Source: an uncultured Muribaculaceae bacterium (GTDB lineage Bacteria > Bacteroidota > Bacteroidia > Bacteroidales > Muribaculaceae). From it: 64,000 nucleotides of DNA. The notes under the pieces were generated by a model. It was given only the letters and a program-made list of their open reading frames with translations, had not been told where the DNA came from and made no database searches. The position numbers were made by a program, and so were the translations under genes. The stretch spans positions 1-64,000 of the forward strand of contig CAJTRC010000001.1 of NCBI GenBank assembly GCA_910578365.1. The letters run 5' to 3'. Every line of letters starts with the position of its first letter. Position 1 is the stretch's first letter. This document shows, piece by piece, positions 24,515 to 32,322 of the stretch.

Positions 24515-25825
24515 TTAATTAGGGTTTGTCAGAAATTTGCGGAAAGCGGGGTAGGTGGGCGGCAGTTTCACCGAGTGACGCTTGAGGTGCGACGAGTAGG
24601 CAAGCCGTTCGGGCACTTTCAGCGGGGTGCCTGTGGCGGCTTCGACTATTTGTTGCGATTTAGCCGGGTGGGATGTCGCAAGCAGCATGCGGTGGGTGGT
24701 GTCGGGGTAGGTCTGTTCCAGGGCAGCGTATGCCACGGCCGAGTGCGGGTCGAGCAGGTATCCGCAGCGGCTGTATACAGAGGCTATGGTGCTGCTGATT
24801 TGTTCGTCGGTAATGCTTACAGCGTTTATATCGCCGCGCATGGCCGCGATATCGCCGTTGTATAGATGCATCATGCGCGGAAGATTCGAAGGTGTTCCCA
24901 TGTCCATGGCCCGGGCGTAGGTTTCGACTGTCACTCTGGGCATTGCGCCGCTGCCGAACTGCAGAAAGTCGCAAAAATGGCTGTTGGCATTGCAGGCCGC
25001 CACCAGCTGACCGAGCGGCAGTCCCATGCGGCGCGCCATTACGGCGGCGGTGAGCGCTGTCATGTTGCCAACCGGTATCGCCACCGGGCATTCGGCGGGG
25101 GCGATTCCTTCTGCCATCATACGGCTGACTGCATGGAAATAAATCGCTATCATTGGAATCAGACGCGCTATGTTCACCGAATTGGCTGTAACCAGATGCA
25201 TTCTGTCGCGCAGACTTTCGTCGCTCATGGCCATGCGGACTATCTCTTTGCAGTTGTCGATATTGCCCTGTACTTCCACAGCCTTTACGTTCGGCGAGGT
25301 GCCGCGCAGATTGTCGCCTATGTGTCGCCTGTCGTTCTTGGGGAACAACACGTATACATTCACATCAGGCAGCGTGGCTATGGCATCGGCTATGGCGCCT
25401 CCCGAATTGCCGTTTGTGGCCATAAGGACATTCATCTGCATGTTTCTGCCAAACTTGCGGCTGAGCTGCATGCACAGCCGGGCCATGAAGCGCGAACTGA
25501 TATCCTTTATTGCCAGAGTTGGGCCGTGAAACAGCTCCAGCACTGCGGTACCGCCGCCGATTTGTACCAGCGGAATATCGAAGTTGAAGGCGTTGTCGAC
25601 AACCTCTTTGAGCATCCATGCCTCGATTTCATCGCCAAGCAAAGTGTTGCATACGGCATAGGCAATTTCCTGAAGACTCATTTCCACAGAGTTGCGAATG
25701 AATGCTTTAGGCACGCGAGGCAACTGCTCCGGCATATATAGACCTTTGTCGGGAGCGATGCTGCGTAATATCGCTTCCGTCAGTCCTACTTGTGGTGAAT
25801 TGTGGTTAGTACTTATATAGGGCAT
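24515..25825 (-). CDS. Threonine synthase-like PLP enzyme with altered cofactor loops
   Basis: The 436-residue protein aligns end to end with ThrC: STNHNSPQVGL at the start, ELFHGPTLAIKD with the PLP Lys near 105, TANSVNIARL, LLDPHSAVAY, and TSHPAKS near the end. Several conserved loops differ. The usual ATSGDTG reads ATNGNSG, the SP.QEKQ loop is replaced by GDNLRG, and the SGNFG(N/D) loop reads VGNMTA. ThrC converts O-phosphohomoserine to threonine. These changes could mean another substrate, or a normal enzyme with divergent loops. No homoserine kinase or aspartokinase gene adjoins it, unlike the usual thr operon. Confidence 0.75.
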   Translation of the reverse strand: MPYISTNHNSPQVGLTEAILRSIAPDKGLYMPEQLPRVPKAFIRNSVEMSLQEIAYAVCNTLLGDEIEAWMLKEVVDNAFNFDIPLVQIGGGTAVLELFHGPTLAIKDISSRFMARLCMQLSRKFGRNMQMNVLMATNGNSGGAIADAIATLPDVNVYVLFPKNDRRHIGDNLRGTSPNVKAVEVQGNIDNCKEIVRMAMSDESLRDRMHLVTANSVNIARLIPMIAIYFHAVSRMMAEGIAPAECPVAIPVGNMTALTAAVMARRMGLPLGQLVAACNANSHFCDFLQFGSGAMPRVTVETYARAMDMGTPSNLPRMMHLYNGDIAAMRGDINAVSITDEQISSTIASVYSRCGYLLDPHSAVAYAALEQTYPDTTHRMLLATSHPAKSQQIVEAATGTPLKVPERLAYSSHLKRHSVKLPPTYPAFRKFLTNPN

Positions 25826-25868
25826 TTCGATTGCGTTCGACAGCGAAGTTTTCGCTGCATTTCAGTTA

Positions 25869-25876
25869 CAAATATA
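25869..25876 (-). promoter_or_regulatory. -7 box (TATATTTG) of the threonine synthase-like gene
   Basis: A TAnnTTTG match on the minus strand, 43 bp before the start codon. A short hairpin (25841-25847 with 25851-25857) lies in the leader. It has no T-run, so it is not a clear attenuator. Confidence 0.45.
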
Positions 25877-25950
25877 GATATTAATTTTAAAACCCCGAAA
25901 TTTTTAACTAAAATCAACATAAAATGTCGGAGAATGTGTCCGGGGAAACA

Positions 25951-25983
25951 GACAAAAAATCCCGGGTCTTCCGGCCCGGGATT
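25951..25983 (-). terminator. Intrinsic terminator of the amylase gene
   Basis: A 9-bp perfect stem (25958-25966 with 25975-25983) is followed on the minus strand by six T. It lies 25 bp after the stop. Confidence 0.9.
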
Positions 25984-26007
25984 CACAATGCTATGTCGGA
26001 ACTGAAC

Positions 26008-28827
26008 TCAACGCACTACTACCTTGTAGCTTCGTCCGTCGACGCGCACTACATATATGCCTGCGGCAAGGTTTTCGAGTCCGCAGCAGCGGCCGTCGAG
26101 GGTATATGCCTCGGCCGACACATAGTCGCCGATGATTTCAATACGGCCGTTGCCGCCGTATACTGCGGGGGCGCTGTCAAGGTCGGCTGTTATGTCGCCT
26201 TCGCCGGCTGTATCTATGGTGGCGAATACCGCCATGCTGTGAGGCGGTACTGTTACCGCTACACTGGTGCCTGTGCCGGAGAGAACGGGTTCGAAGCCTG
26301 CTGATGCGGCCACCAGTTTGCAGTTGTTGGCGTTAAGCACAGTGCTGGCGGCGTTTACCGCGCGTGGTTCGCCGCTGATGGCCGGGTTGATGAATGCAAT
26401 AGCCTCTTTCTTGCCGTTTCTCACCCGCAGAGTGCGCAGGGTGGTCATGTTTGTGCCGCCTGAATATTCAAATTCGGCATCCGGGCCGAAGAGGTCGGGA
26501 TTCTCGGTGCGCAGGTGGCAGAGCTGCTTGTACACATCGTGCAGGGCCATGCGGTCGGGGTCGTCGAGATAATTCCAGACTACCATCTTCGGGCTTGTAT
26601 CGTTGTCGCCGTTCTGGCTCTTGGTGGTCTGGTCGGCTCCGAGTTCGCCGAACTGCCATATCATCTTTGGGCCGGGAGTCATCAGCATTATTGCCGCCAC
26701 GCTGCCCAGTCGCTTCATAATGGTCGGGGTGGAGTTTTTGACACCGGCTGCGCCCCATGTCACGCATTTGTAGCCCATGCGTTCCTCGTCGTGGCTTTCG
26801 GCGTACGACACAGTGCTGCCCCAGGGGCGTTTCTCGTTCGACGGAGCATAGAAGCAGCTGAGATATTTGCCGTTGCCGGAGCTTTCGTTATAGCCCATTG
26901 CATACTGGCATGAGTTGCCGTTGATATTGCTCCACTGTATCTGCTTGTCTTCGCCCAGTTTTATTTCTTCGAATGCCTGTGCAAGGTCTTCGTTGATGTG
27001 GATGCCGTCGGGTTTCACCGACTTGATTACATCGTGCAGGCGCTTCATGCGCTCGACACGTGAGTTGTTGTAGTTGTCGGTGCCGTTGCCGTAGGAGTTA
27101 TTGTCGCCGAGGCCCTTTACGAGGTCGAAGCGGAAACCGTCGACGTTATATGCGGTGAGCCAGTACTTCAGGGCATCGGTCCACTGCTGCTGTACCAGGT
27201 CGTTGTCCTGGTTCCAGTCGTTGAGTACATTGTACGCATGTGGAGCGGTCTGGTTGTAGAAGGGGTTTGAGGCAATGTTGTACATTTTGTACCATGGATG
27301 CAGGCCGTCGCTCTGGTTGAATACAATGTCGAGTATCACTGCAATGCCGTTGCGGTGGCATATGTCGATGAATTCCTTGTAGTCGTCGGGTGAGCCGTAG
27401 GCTTTGTCGGGAGCCATGTAGAAGTTGGTGTTGTAGCCCCATGAGTTGTTGCCGTTGAACTCCATTACAGGCATGATTTCGACGGCATTCACGCCGAGCT
27501 CCTTCAGGTATGGAATCTTTTCGATGGCCTGACGTACTGTACCGTTGCCATTCGACTCACCCACAGTGCCGGTGAAGTCGCGCAACAGCATCTCATACAC
27601 TATCAGATTATTGTGGTCGGGAATTTGGAAACTGCTCCAGTTGTAGTCGTCCATATCGCCTTTATATACCGAGATCATGGTGTTGTCGGGCACCTTGTTG
27701 TAGGGGTACTGCGGCATGTCGGGCCATACGGCGGGGTCGAGCCATTTGTCGTTGTAGTAGTCGAGCACAAGGTGGCAGTAGGGGTCGCCCACGTTATAGC
27801 TGCGGTTGTCGGAGCCGATTACTACAAAATAATAGTTGTAATAGGTACTGTTGTCGAGGCCGTTGACAGTGGTGAAGAAGTAGCGGTTGCCCTCGTAGTC
27901 CTGGTATTTCATGTTGCTCTCGTCGGAGATGCCGTAGTCGTTCCACGAACCTATGAGTACGGCACTCTCTTTCTGTGGTGCTGCAAGACAGAAGGTGACG
28001 CTGCCGTCGGCGTTCTTAACAGTTCCCATCTTGGGTACACCTCCGGGGTAAATGCCGGCTTCGGCCGCACCCACCATGGCGTAACTCCTGCTTGCGCTGA
28101 GAGTCTTACCTCCAGCGGTAGCGGTAGCCACCACCTGGTAGTTGCCTGCGTTTTCGAGTTTGTATTCGGCTGTAAGCTCGGTAACACCGCTTTTCGATGC
28201 TATTGACGTGCCGTTTACCGAAATATCGAGATCGGCTTCAGTGGTACTCTGCACCGTAAAGCGCAGTGTTGTGGCTTTCTTGAATACCGGACTTAGTTTA
28301 TCGGCATTCGATGCAAAGCTGATGTCGAATCCTTCGGAAAGCACGTCGATAAGAATATCGCTTCCGTCGGCCATGCCGGCTTGCTTACGACCATCGGCGG
28401 TACGCGGCACCATGGCTATGTACCGGATATTTTCAGAGGGGTCGGTAACACCGAAATATTCGCGCAGATTTCCGATGGTAAGTGTGTAGGTGTTTGGAGC
28501 TGTGTATACCAGGTGGTTTTTGTCGGTGTTTACGGTCTGTGCGTTAGAACCGTCGTTCGCGGGCCAGTCGGTAACTACATACTTCCAGTCGCCGGTGCTT
28601 GCGCTCTTGTCAGTCACAAGTCCGATGTGGGCATAAAGATAGGAGCTTTCGGGCAGATTGGCAAGCCCGTTGTTGCCTTCTGCGGCTGCGGCATGATAGG
28701 TCAGCACTACGTTGTCGCTGTTCTGCTGCAATGGTGCAGGCGTGGTAGTCACCACCTGGGCCGATGCGCTCACGGACGACGCGGCCATAGCCATGACAAC
28801 AGCCATGAATAAATTAGTTTTTTTCAT
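26008..28827 (-). CDS. Secreted GH13 alpha-amylase-family enzyme with C-terminal sorting domain
   Basis: I start at 28827 (MKKTNLFMAV), because the longer frame to 28887 runs into the promoter. The 939-residue protein has a Sec signal ending near SVSASA. N-terminal beta-sandwich and CBM48-like modules follow (SWNDYG region). The GH13 barrel carries DGFRFD (nucleophile), HINED (acid/base) and AESHDEE (stabiliser). Region I reads DIVFNQ where most members have NH. The last 80 residues (AYTLDG, GIYVVRV, KVVVR) match a type IX secretion system type A sorting tail. It likely cuts alpha-glucans such as starch or glycogen outside the cell. Confidence 0.9.
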   Translation of the reverse strand: MKKTNLFMAVVMAMAASSVSASAQVVTTTPAPLQQNSDNVVLTYHAAAAEGNNGLANLPESSYLYAHIGLVTDKSASTGDWKYVVTDWPANDGSNAQTVNTDKNHLVYTAPNTYTLTIGNLREYFGVTDPSENIRYIAMVPRTADGRKQAGMADGSDILIDVLSEGFDISFASNADKLSPVFKKATTLRFTVQSTTEADLDISVNGTSIASKSGVTELTAEYKLENAGNYQVVATATAGGKTLSASRSYAMVGAAEAGIYPGGVPKMGTVKNADGSVTFCLAAPQKESAVLIGSWNDYGISDESNMKYQDYEGNRYFFTTVNGLDNSTYYNYYFVVIGSDNRSYNVGDPYCHLVLDYYNDKWLDPAVWPDMPQYPYNKVPDNTMISVYKGDMDDYNWSSFQIPDHNNLIVYEMLLRDFTGTVGESNGNGTVRQAIEKIPYLKELGVNAVEIMPVMEFNGNNSWGYNTNFYMAPDKAYGSPDDYKEFIDICHRNGIAVILDIVFNQSDGLHPWYKMYNIASNPFYNQTAPHAYNVLNDWNQDNDLVQQQWTDALKYWLTAYNVDGFRFDLVKGLGDNNSYGNGTDNYNNSRVERMKRLHDVIKSVKPDGIHINEDLAQAFEEIKLGEDKQIQWSNINGNSCQYAMGYNESSGNGKYLSCFYAPSNEKRPWGSTVSYAESHDEERMGYKCVTWGAAGVKNSTPTIMKRLGSVAAIMLMTPGPKMIWQFGELGADQTTKSQNGDNDTSPKMVVWNYLDDPDRMALHDVYKQLCHLRTENPDLFGPDAEFEYSGGTNMTTLRTLRVRNGKKEAIAFINPAISGEPRAVNAASTVLNANNCKLVAASAGFEPVLSGTGTSVAVTVPPHSMAVFATIDTAGEGDITADLDSAPAVYGGNGRIEIIGDYVSAEAYTLDGRCCGLENLAAGIYVVRVDGRSYKVVVR

Positions 28828-28884
28828 CAAGAATTTGATTGTGTAGTTATGATATAATCTAAAGTGAGCAATGATATTGCGTTG

Positions 28885-28915
28885 CAAAGATAATGCAATT
28901 TTTTTTTATGCACAA
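28885..28915 (-). promoter_or_regulatory. Promoter of the amylase gene
   Basis: TTG (plus bases 28913-28915), 20 nt and TATCTTTG (28885-28892) on the minus strand. The spacer holds a nine-base A/T homopolymer. The transcript start near 28879 supports the ATG at 28827. Confidence 0.7.
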
Positions 28916-28946
28916 TATTGTTGCCGGATTTGTGCAGAACCGACGA

Positions 28947-31133
28947 TTATTCCCAGCCCGGCAGGCGGTCGGGATTGAGGTTTCGTTCACCCAAATACCT
29001 GGCGAAATCGTTCTGAAGTGCCTTGCGTTCCATCATACGGGTGATGAGTCGCGTAACCTCTTCGGTGTCATTGCGTTCCTGAGCAAGTTTCAGTTCTCCC
29101 AGTATGGTGTCGAGTTCCACACTTAGATGCATGCTCTTGAGCTCGTGCAGTGTGCGTGGCAGCAGTTCGAGCAGGCGCTCGCGCTCGCTGGGCACATTGC
29201 TGTAGATTTTGCTCAACTGATGTGGCTCTACAATCAGGTCGGTAGAAATGCGCCTCAGCATATCGTCGGGGCTCGATACCGCCCGTCGTGCCACAAATCC
29301 GGCGTCGAAGTCAGCCACTGCCTCGTCGAATTCTCGCTGTACCCGCTCGTTGAGCTCTATTTCTCCGCGGGTGATGTCGGCTACCGACATGCTGCCTGCT
29401 GCAAGAGCCCGGCGCCCCTGTTCGAGCCGGTCGGCCATAATCTGCCGTTGATTGTCAACGAAGCGGTTGTGAGCCTCAGGCCATTCGTTTGCCGCCATGT
29501 CGACGGCACACTGGAATACATGGGCCAGGGCGGCATCGGTAAACGTAACCTCGTCGTTTTCAAGATCGGCGGCCACATAGTCGATTACGCGCAGCGGCAA
29601 CATTTCCTGCGGGTTCTCCGGATTGGCATAGGATGTGAATGCGTAGTTGCCGTGTTTGAGCACAAGTTTAAGCAAAGCCTCCTCGTAGGGGCGCAGTCGT
29701 CGCGACACTGCGGCATTGATGTCGGCCACGTCGTCGGAGGCGTCTTGAATCTGCTGCGGTGTAAGGTCGTCGACCGACGAACGCGCCTTGTCGCCCTGCT
29801 GCTTCAGCGCCTGACGGTAGGCGATGTCGGCTACAAGCTTCTTCAGCTGTATATGAAGCATGTCGGCCTTGACGCCCATGAGCCGAGCGCACTCGTCGGC
29901 ATATACGCCGCGGGTTACGGCATCGGGTATCACGCTTATCGAACGCAGTATGTCGCTGATAACTTTCGAACGCTTCATGGGGTCGGAGCCTGCGTCCTCG
30001 AGCAGAATACGGGTCTTGAAGCGTATGAAGTCTGTTTCGTTATCCTTTATATATTGCTCCACAACTTCGGCCGGATTATGCTGGGCAAACGAGTCCGGGT
30101 CATCGCCATCGGGCAGCAGAAGCACCTTGATGTTAAGCCCCTCGGCGAGAAGCAGGTCGATGCCTCGGAGCGAGGCCTTTATACCGGCGGCATCGGAGTC
30201 GTAGATTACCGTTACGTTTTGGGTAAAACGGTGAATCATACGTATCTGTCCGTCGGTGAGCGAAGTGCCTGAGGACGCCACTACGTTCTCGATGCCGGCC
30301 TGGGACATCGAAATCACATCCATGTAGCCTTCGACCAGTATACATTTATCGGTCCGTGCTATGGCCTGGCGCGCCTGATACATGCCGTAAAGTTCGAAAC
30401 TCTTGCGGTATATCTGGCTTTCAGGCGAGTTTACGTATTTGGATGCGTTTTTGTCGGTACGCAGAGTGCGTCCGCCAAAGGCCACTACCTTGCCCGAGAG
30501 GGTGTGTACGGGGTATATTACACGTCCGCGGAAGCGGTCGTACACGCGGCCTTGCTCGTTTCGGATGGTCAGACCTGTCTTTTCGAGGTATTCGTCTTTG
30601 TATCCGGCGTGGTTTGCCGCGTTGCGCAGGTCGTCGCTGCGGTCAATGGCATATCCGAGGCGGAAACGCTCAATCATGGCGTCCGAGATTCCTCGCTGCC
30701 TGAAGTAAGTCAGACCGATTGCGCGGCCATCGTCGGTATCGGTAAGGTTCTGCTTGAAGTGATTCATGGCAAATTCGTTTACAGCAAACATTTGTTCGCG
30801 TTCCGAAGCCTGGCGACGTTCTTCTTCGCTTTCCTCCCGCTCTTTGATTTCGATGTGATATTTGTTAGCAAGCCAGCGCAGTGCCTCCTGATACGACATC
30901 TGCTCGAGTTCCATAAGAAAATTGACCGGAGCACCGCCTTTGCCGCAACTGAAGCATTTGCAAATGCCTTTCGATTTTGAAACAGAGAAAGAGGGGGTGC
31001 GCTCGTTGTGGAACGGACACAGACCGATATAGTTTGCTCCGCGGCGTTTCAGGCTCACGAAGTCGCTTACCACATCGACAATATCGGCTGCATCGAGAAT
31101 TTTCTGTACTGTTTCGCGATCGATTTTTTTCAT
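28947..31133 (-). CDS. dnaG: DNA primase DnaG
   Basis: The 728-residue protein has the CHC2 zinc finger (CPFH near residue 39, CKCFSCG near 58), the primase core, and the TOPRIM centre with VEGYMD near 267 and YDSDAAG near 313. A long C-terminal part for helicase interaction follows. It makes RNA primers for replication and should bind the DnaB encoded at 49342-50889. A TAACTTTG box (31138-31145) ends only 4 bp before the start codon, so translation may begin without a leader. It is longer than the roughly 580 residues of enterobacterial DnaG, as is usual in Bacteroidetes. Confidence 0.95.
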   Translation of the reverse strand: MKKIDRETVQKILDAADIVDVVSDFVSLKRRGANYIGLCPFHNERTPSFSVSKSKGICKCFSCGKGGAPVNFLMELEQMSYQEALRWLANKYHIEIKEREESEEERRQASEREQMFAVNEFAMNHFKQNLTDTDDGRAIGLTYFRQRGISDAMIERFRLGYAIDRSDDLRNAANHAGYKDEYLEKTGLTIRNEQGRVYDRFRGRVIYPVHTLSGKVVAFGGRTLRTDKNASKYVNSPESQIYRKSFELYGMYQARQAIARTDKCILVEGYMDVISMSQAGIENVVASSGTSLTDGQIRMIHRFTQNVTVIYDSDAAGIKASLRGIDLLLAEGLNIKVLLLPDGDDPDSFAQHNPAEVVEQYIKDNETDFIRFKTRILLEDAGSDPMKRSKVISDILRSISVIPDAVTRGVYADECARLMGVKADMLHIQLKKLVADIAYRQALKQQGDKARSSVDDLTPQQIQDASDDVADINAAVSRRLRPYEEALLKLVLKHGNYAFTSYANPENPQEMLPLRVIDYVAADLENDEVTFTDAALAHVFQCAVDMAANEWPEAHNRFVDNQRQIMADRLEQGRRALAAGSMSVADITRGEIELNERVQREFDEAVADFDAGFVARRAVSSPDDMLRRISTDLIVEPHQLSKIYSNVPSERERLLELLPRTLHELKSMHLSVELDTILGELKLAQERNDTEEVTRLITRMMERKALQNDFARYLGERNLNPDRLPGWE

Positions 31134-31137
31134 AGTA

Positions 31138-31145
31138 CAAAGTTA
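31138..31145 (-). promoter_or_regulatory. -7 box (TAACTTTG) abutting the dnaG start codon
   Basis: The minus-strand box ends 4 nt before ATG. No TTG is found at the -33 distance. If used, the message would be leaderless or nearly so. Confidence 0.45.
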
Positions 31146-31223
31146 GTGAAAAATAGCATAAGACGCATACCGATTAATGTTAAATTGCCTCAAGCCGACA
31201 GGGCGGACATACGCCTTTAAAAT

Positions 31224-31378
31224 AGAAAAAGGGAGGTTCTCACGAATCTCCCTTTTCTTACACATAGTACTTAATGTTAGATTTATATGTCTATTCCAGA
31301 TTTGTTAAAAAAAGCGTTTAAGACTGCTTGTCGTATCATTTCCGAGTGCAAAGTTAGTGATAATTTTTAAGCTGGCAA
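31224..31378 (-). ncRNA. Candidate small RNA or dnaG leader
   Basis: TTG (plus 31376-31378), 19 nt and TAACTTTG (31349-31356) form a minus-strand promoter. A terminator hairpin (31227-31256, then five T) lies about 115 nt downstream of the expected start. No credible ORF lies between, so a short untranslated RNA is possible. Confidence 0.3.
31227..31256. terminator. Intrinsic terminator upstream of dnaG
   Basis: AAAAGGGAG (31227-31235) pairs with 31248-31256. Flanking A and T runs allow function in both directions. Confidence 0.65.
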
Positions 31379-31661
31379 GGAGTGGCTTGTATCGCTTGCC
31401 GACTACCTCATAACATTTCATAAGCATTTGGGCGATGTTTGATTTAAAAGTAAAATTTATAGCCTTAATCAATACGTTTGCAGCCGAAATATTTAAAAGT
31501 ATCTTTAAAATAATTTTTTGCAAAATATTGTTAAATCGGCTTTTGAGGGTGGAAGTATGCTAAGAAACTATGTTTTACAGCATGATATAGGGGTAGAATG
31601 TGACTTTTTGCAAGCGATTGCAATTTTAACATTTGAAGGCGTCTGTGTACGCCTGAAATTA

Positions 31662-31712
31662 TTAAGACCCCGTCCCCCCAATATCTGTTAAGGCTGGGGA
31701 ACGGGGTCTTAA
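31662..31712. terminator. Long hairpin after the folate cyclo-ligase gene (dispersed repeat, copy 2)
   Basis: TTAAGACCCCGT (31662-31673) pairs with 31701-31712, and the stem extends through C4/G4 with one bulge. It follows the minus-strand cyclo-ligase stop by 33 bp. Its left arm recurs at 22706-22733. Confidence 0.6.
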
Positions 31713-31745
31713 ACAAGCTCTAAAAAGGTGTCCGGGCGGCGGGCG

Positions 31746-32300
31746 TCAGCGACGGTTGCCACACGCTATTATATGGCGGTCGGTGATGATATAATTTACG
31801 CGCATATCGTGTGGCTCGGCATCTATTTCATCTACGAGCTGAAAATCGTAAGCCATGCCTACGGTCAGAGCTTTCAGGCCCGAAAGCAGTCTGTCGTAAT
31901 AGCCCTTGCCACGGCCCACTCTGTTGCCGTGGCGGTCATAGGCCACTGCGGGTACTATGACCATGTCGATACCGCTGAGGTCGTTGAGTACATCTCCGTC
32001 AGGCTCCTCGATATTGAATGCGCCCAGGTGCATGCGGCTTCGCTGGTATGGGAGCACGTCGAGATTGACTCCGTTTACACGTGGCAGATAAAAATGCTTG
32101 CGGTCGGCCCAGCGTTCGATAAATTCGCGGGTCGATAGTTCGTCGGGCAGCGAATGGTACAGCAATATGTGTTCCGACAGCATGAATGCGGCGGTCTTTT
32201 CAAGCAGTTCGAAAGCGTTGCGCGCTGCTACGGCCTTCTCGACATCGTCGAGAAGGGCCTTGCGAGCTTTCATCTGAATGCGTATGCGATGTTTGTCCAT
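31746..32300 (-). CDS. 5-formyltetrahydrofolate cyclo-ligase
   Basis: At 184 residues it matches the family. Motifs are the N-terminal basic helix (RIQMKARKALL), LPRV near 75, VPAVAYD near 118, and GRGKGYYDR near 131, the ATP- and folate-binding loop. The enzyme converts 5-formyl-THF to 5,10-methenyl-THF with ATP and so returns stored folate to one-carbon metabolism. It follows the S41 protease gene by 22 bp. Confidence 0.92.
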   Translation of the reverse strand: MDKHRIRIQMKARKALLDDVEKAVAARNAFELLEKTAAFMLSEHILLYHSLPDELSTREFIERWADRKHFYLPRVNGVNLDVLPYQRSRMHLGAFNIEEPDGDVLNDLSGIDMVIVPAVAYDRHGNRVGRGKGYYDRLLSGLKALTVGMAYDFQLVDEIDAEPHDMRVNYIITDRHIIACGNRR

Positions 32301-32322
32301 ATCGGAGAGAGGATTACTGGTT

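Larger units (their letters stand above)
31134..31745. other. 612-bp AT-rich gap without a convincing gene
   Basis: The gap holds the dnaG -7 box, a hairpin at 31227-31256, a promoter-like element at 31349-31378 (minus), a small hairpin at 31637-31654 and a long hairpin at 31662-31712. Frames of 61 and 72 residues on the minus strand are low-complexity and overlap these elements. I see no tRNA and no recognisable transposase remnant. Confidence 0.6.

Noticed and set aside
25841..25857. Attenuator hairpin in the leader of the threonine synthase-like gene
   Set aside because: The 7-bp hairpin has no T-run, and no leader peptide rich in Thr or Ile codons is visible.
31305..31716. Transposase remnant in the AT-rich gap
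   Set aside because: The two short frames show no transposase motif and no clear terminal repeats or target duplications frame the gap.
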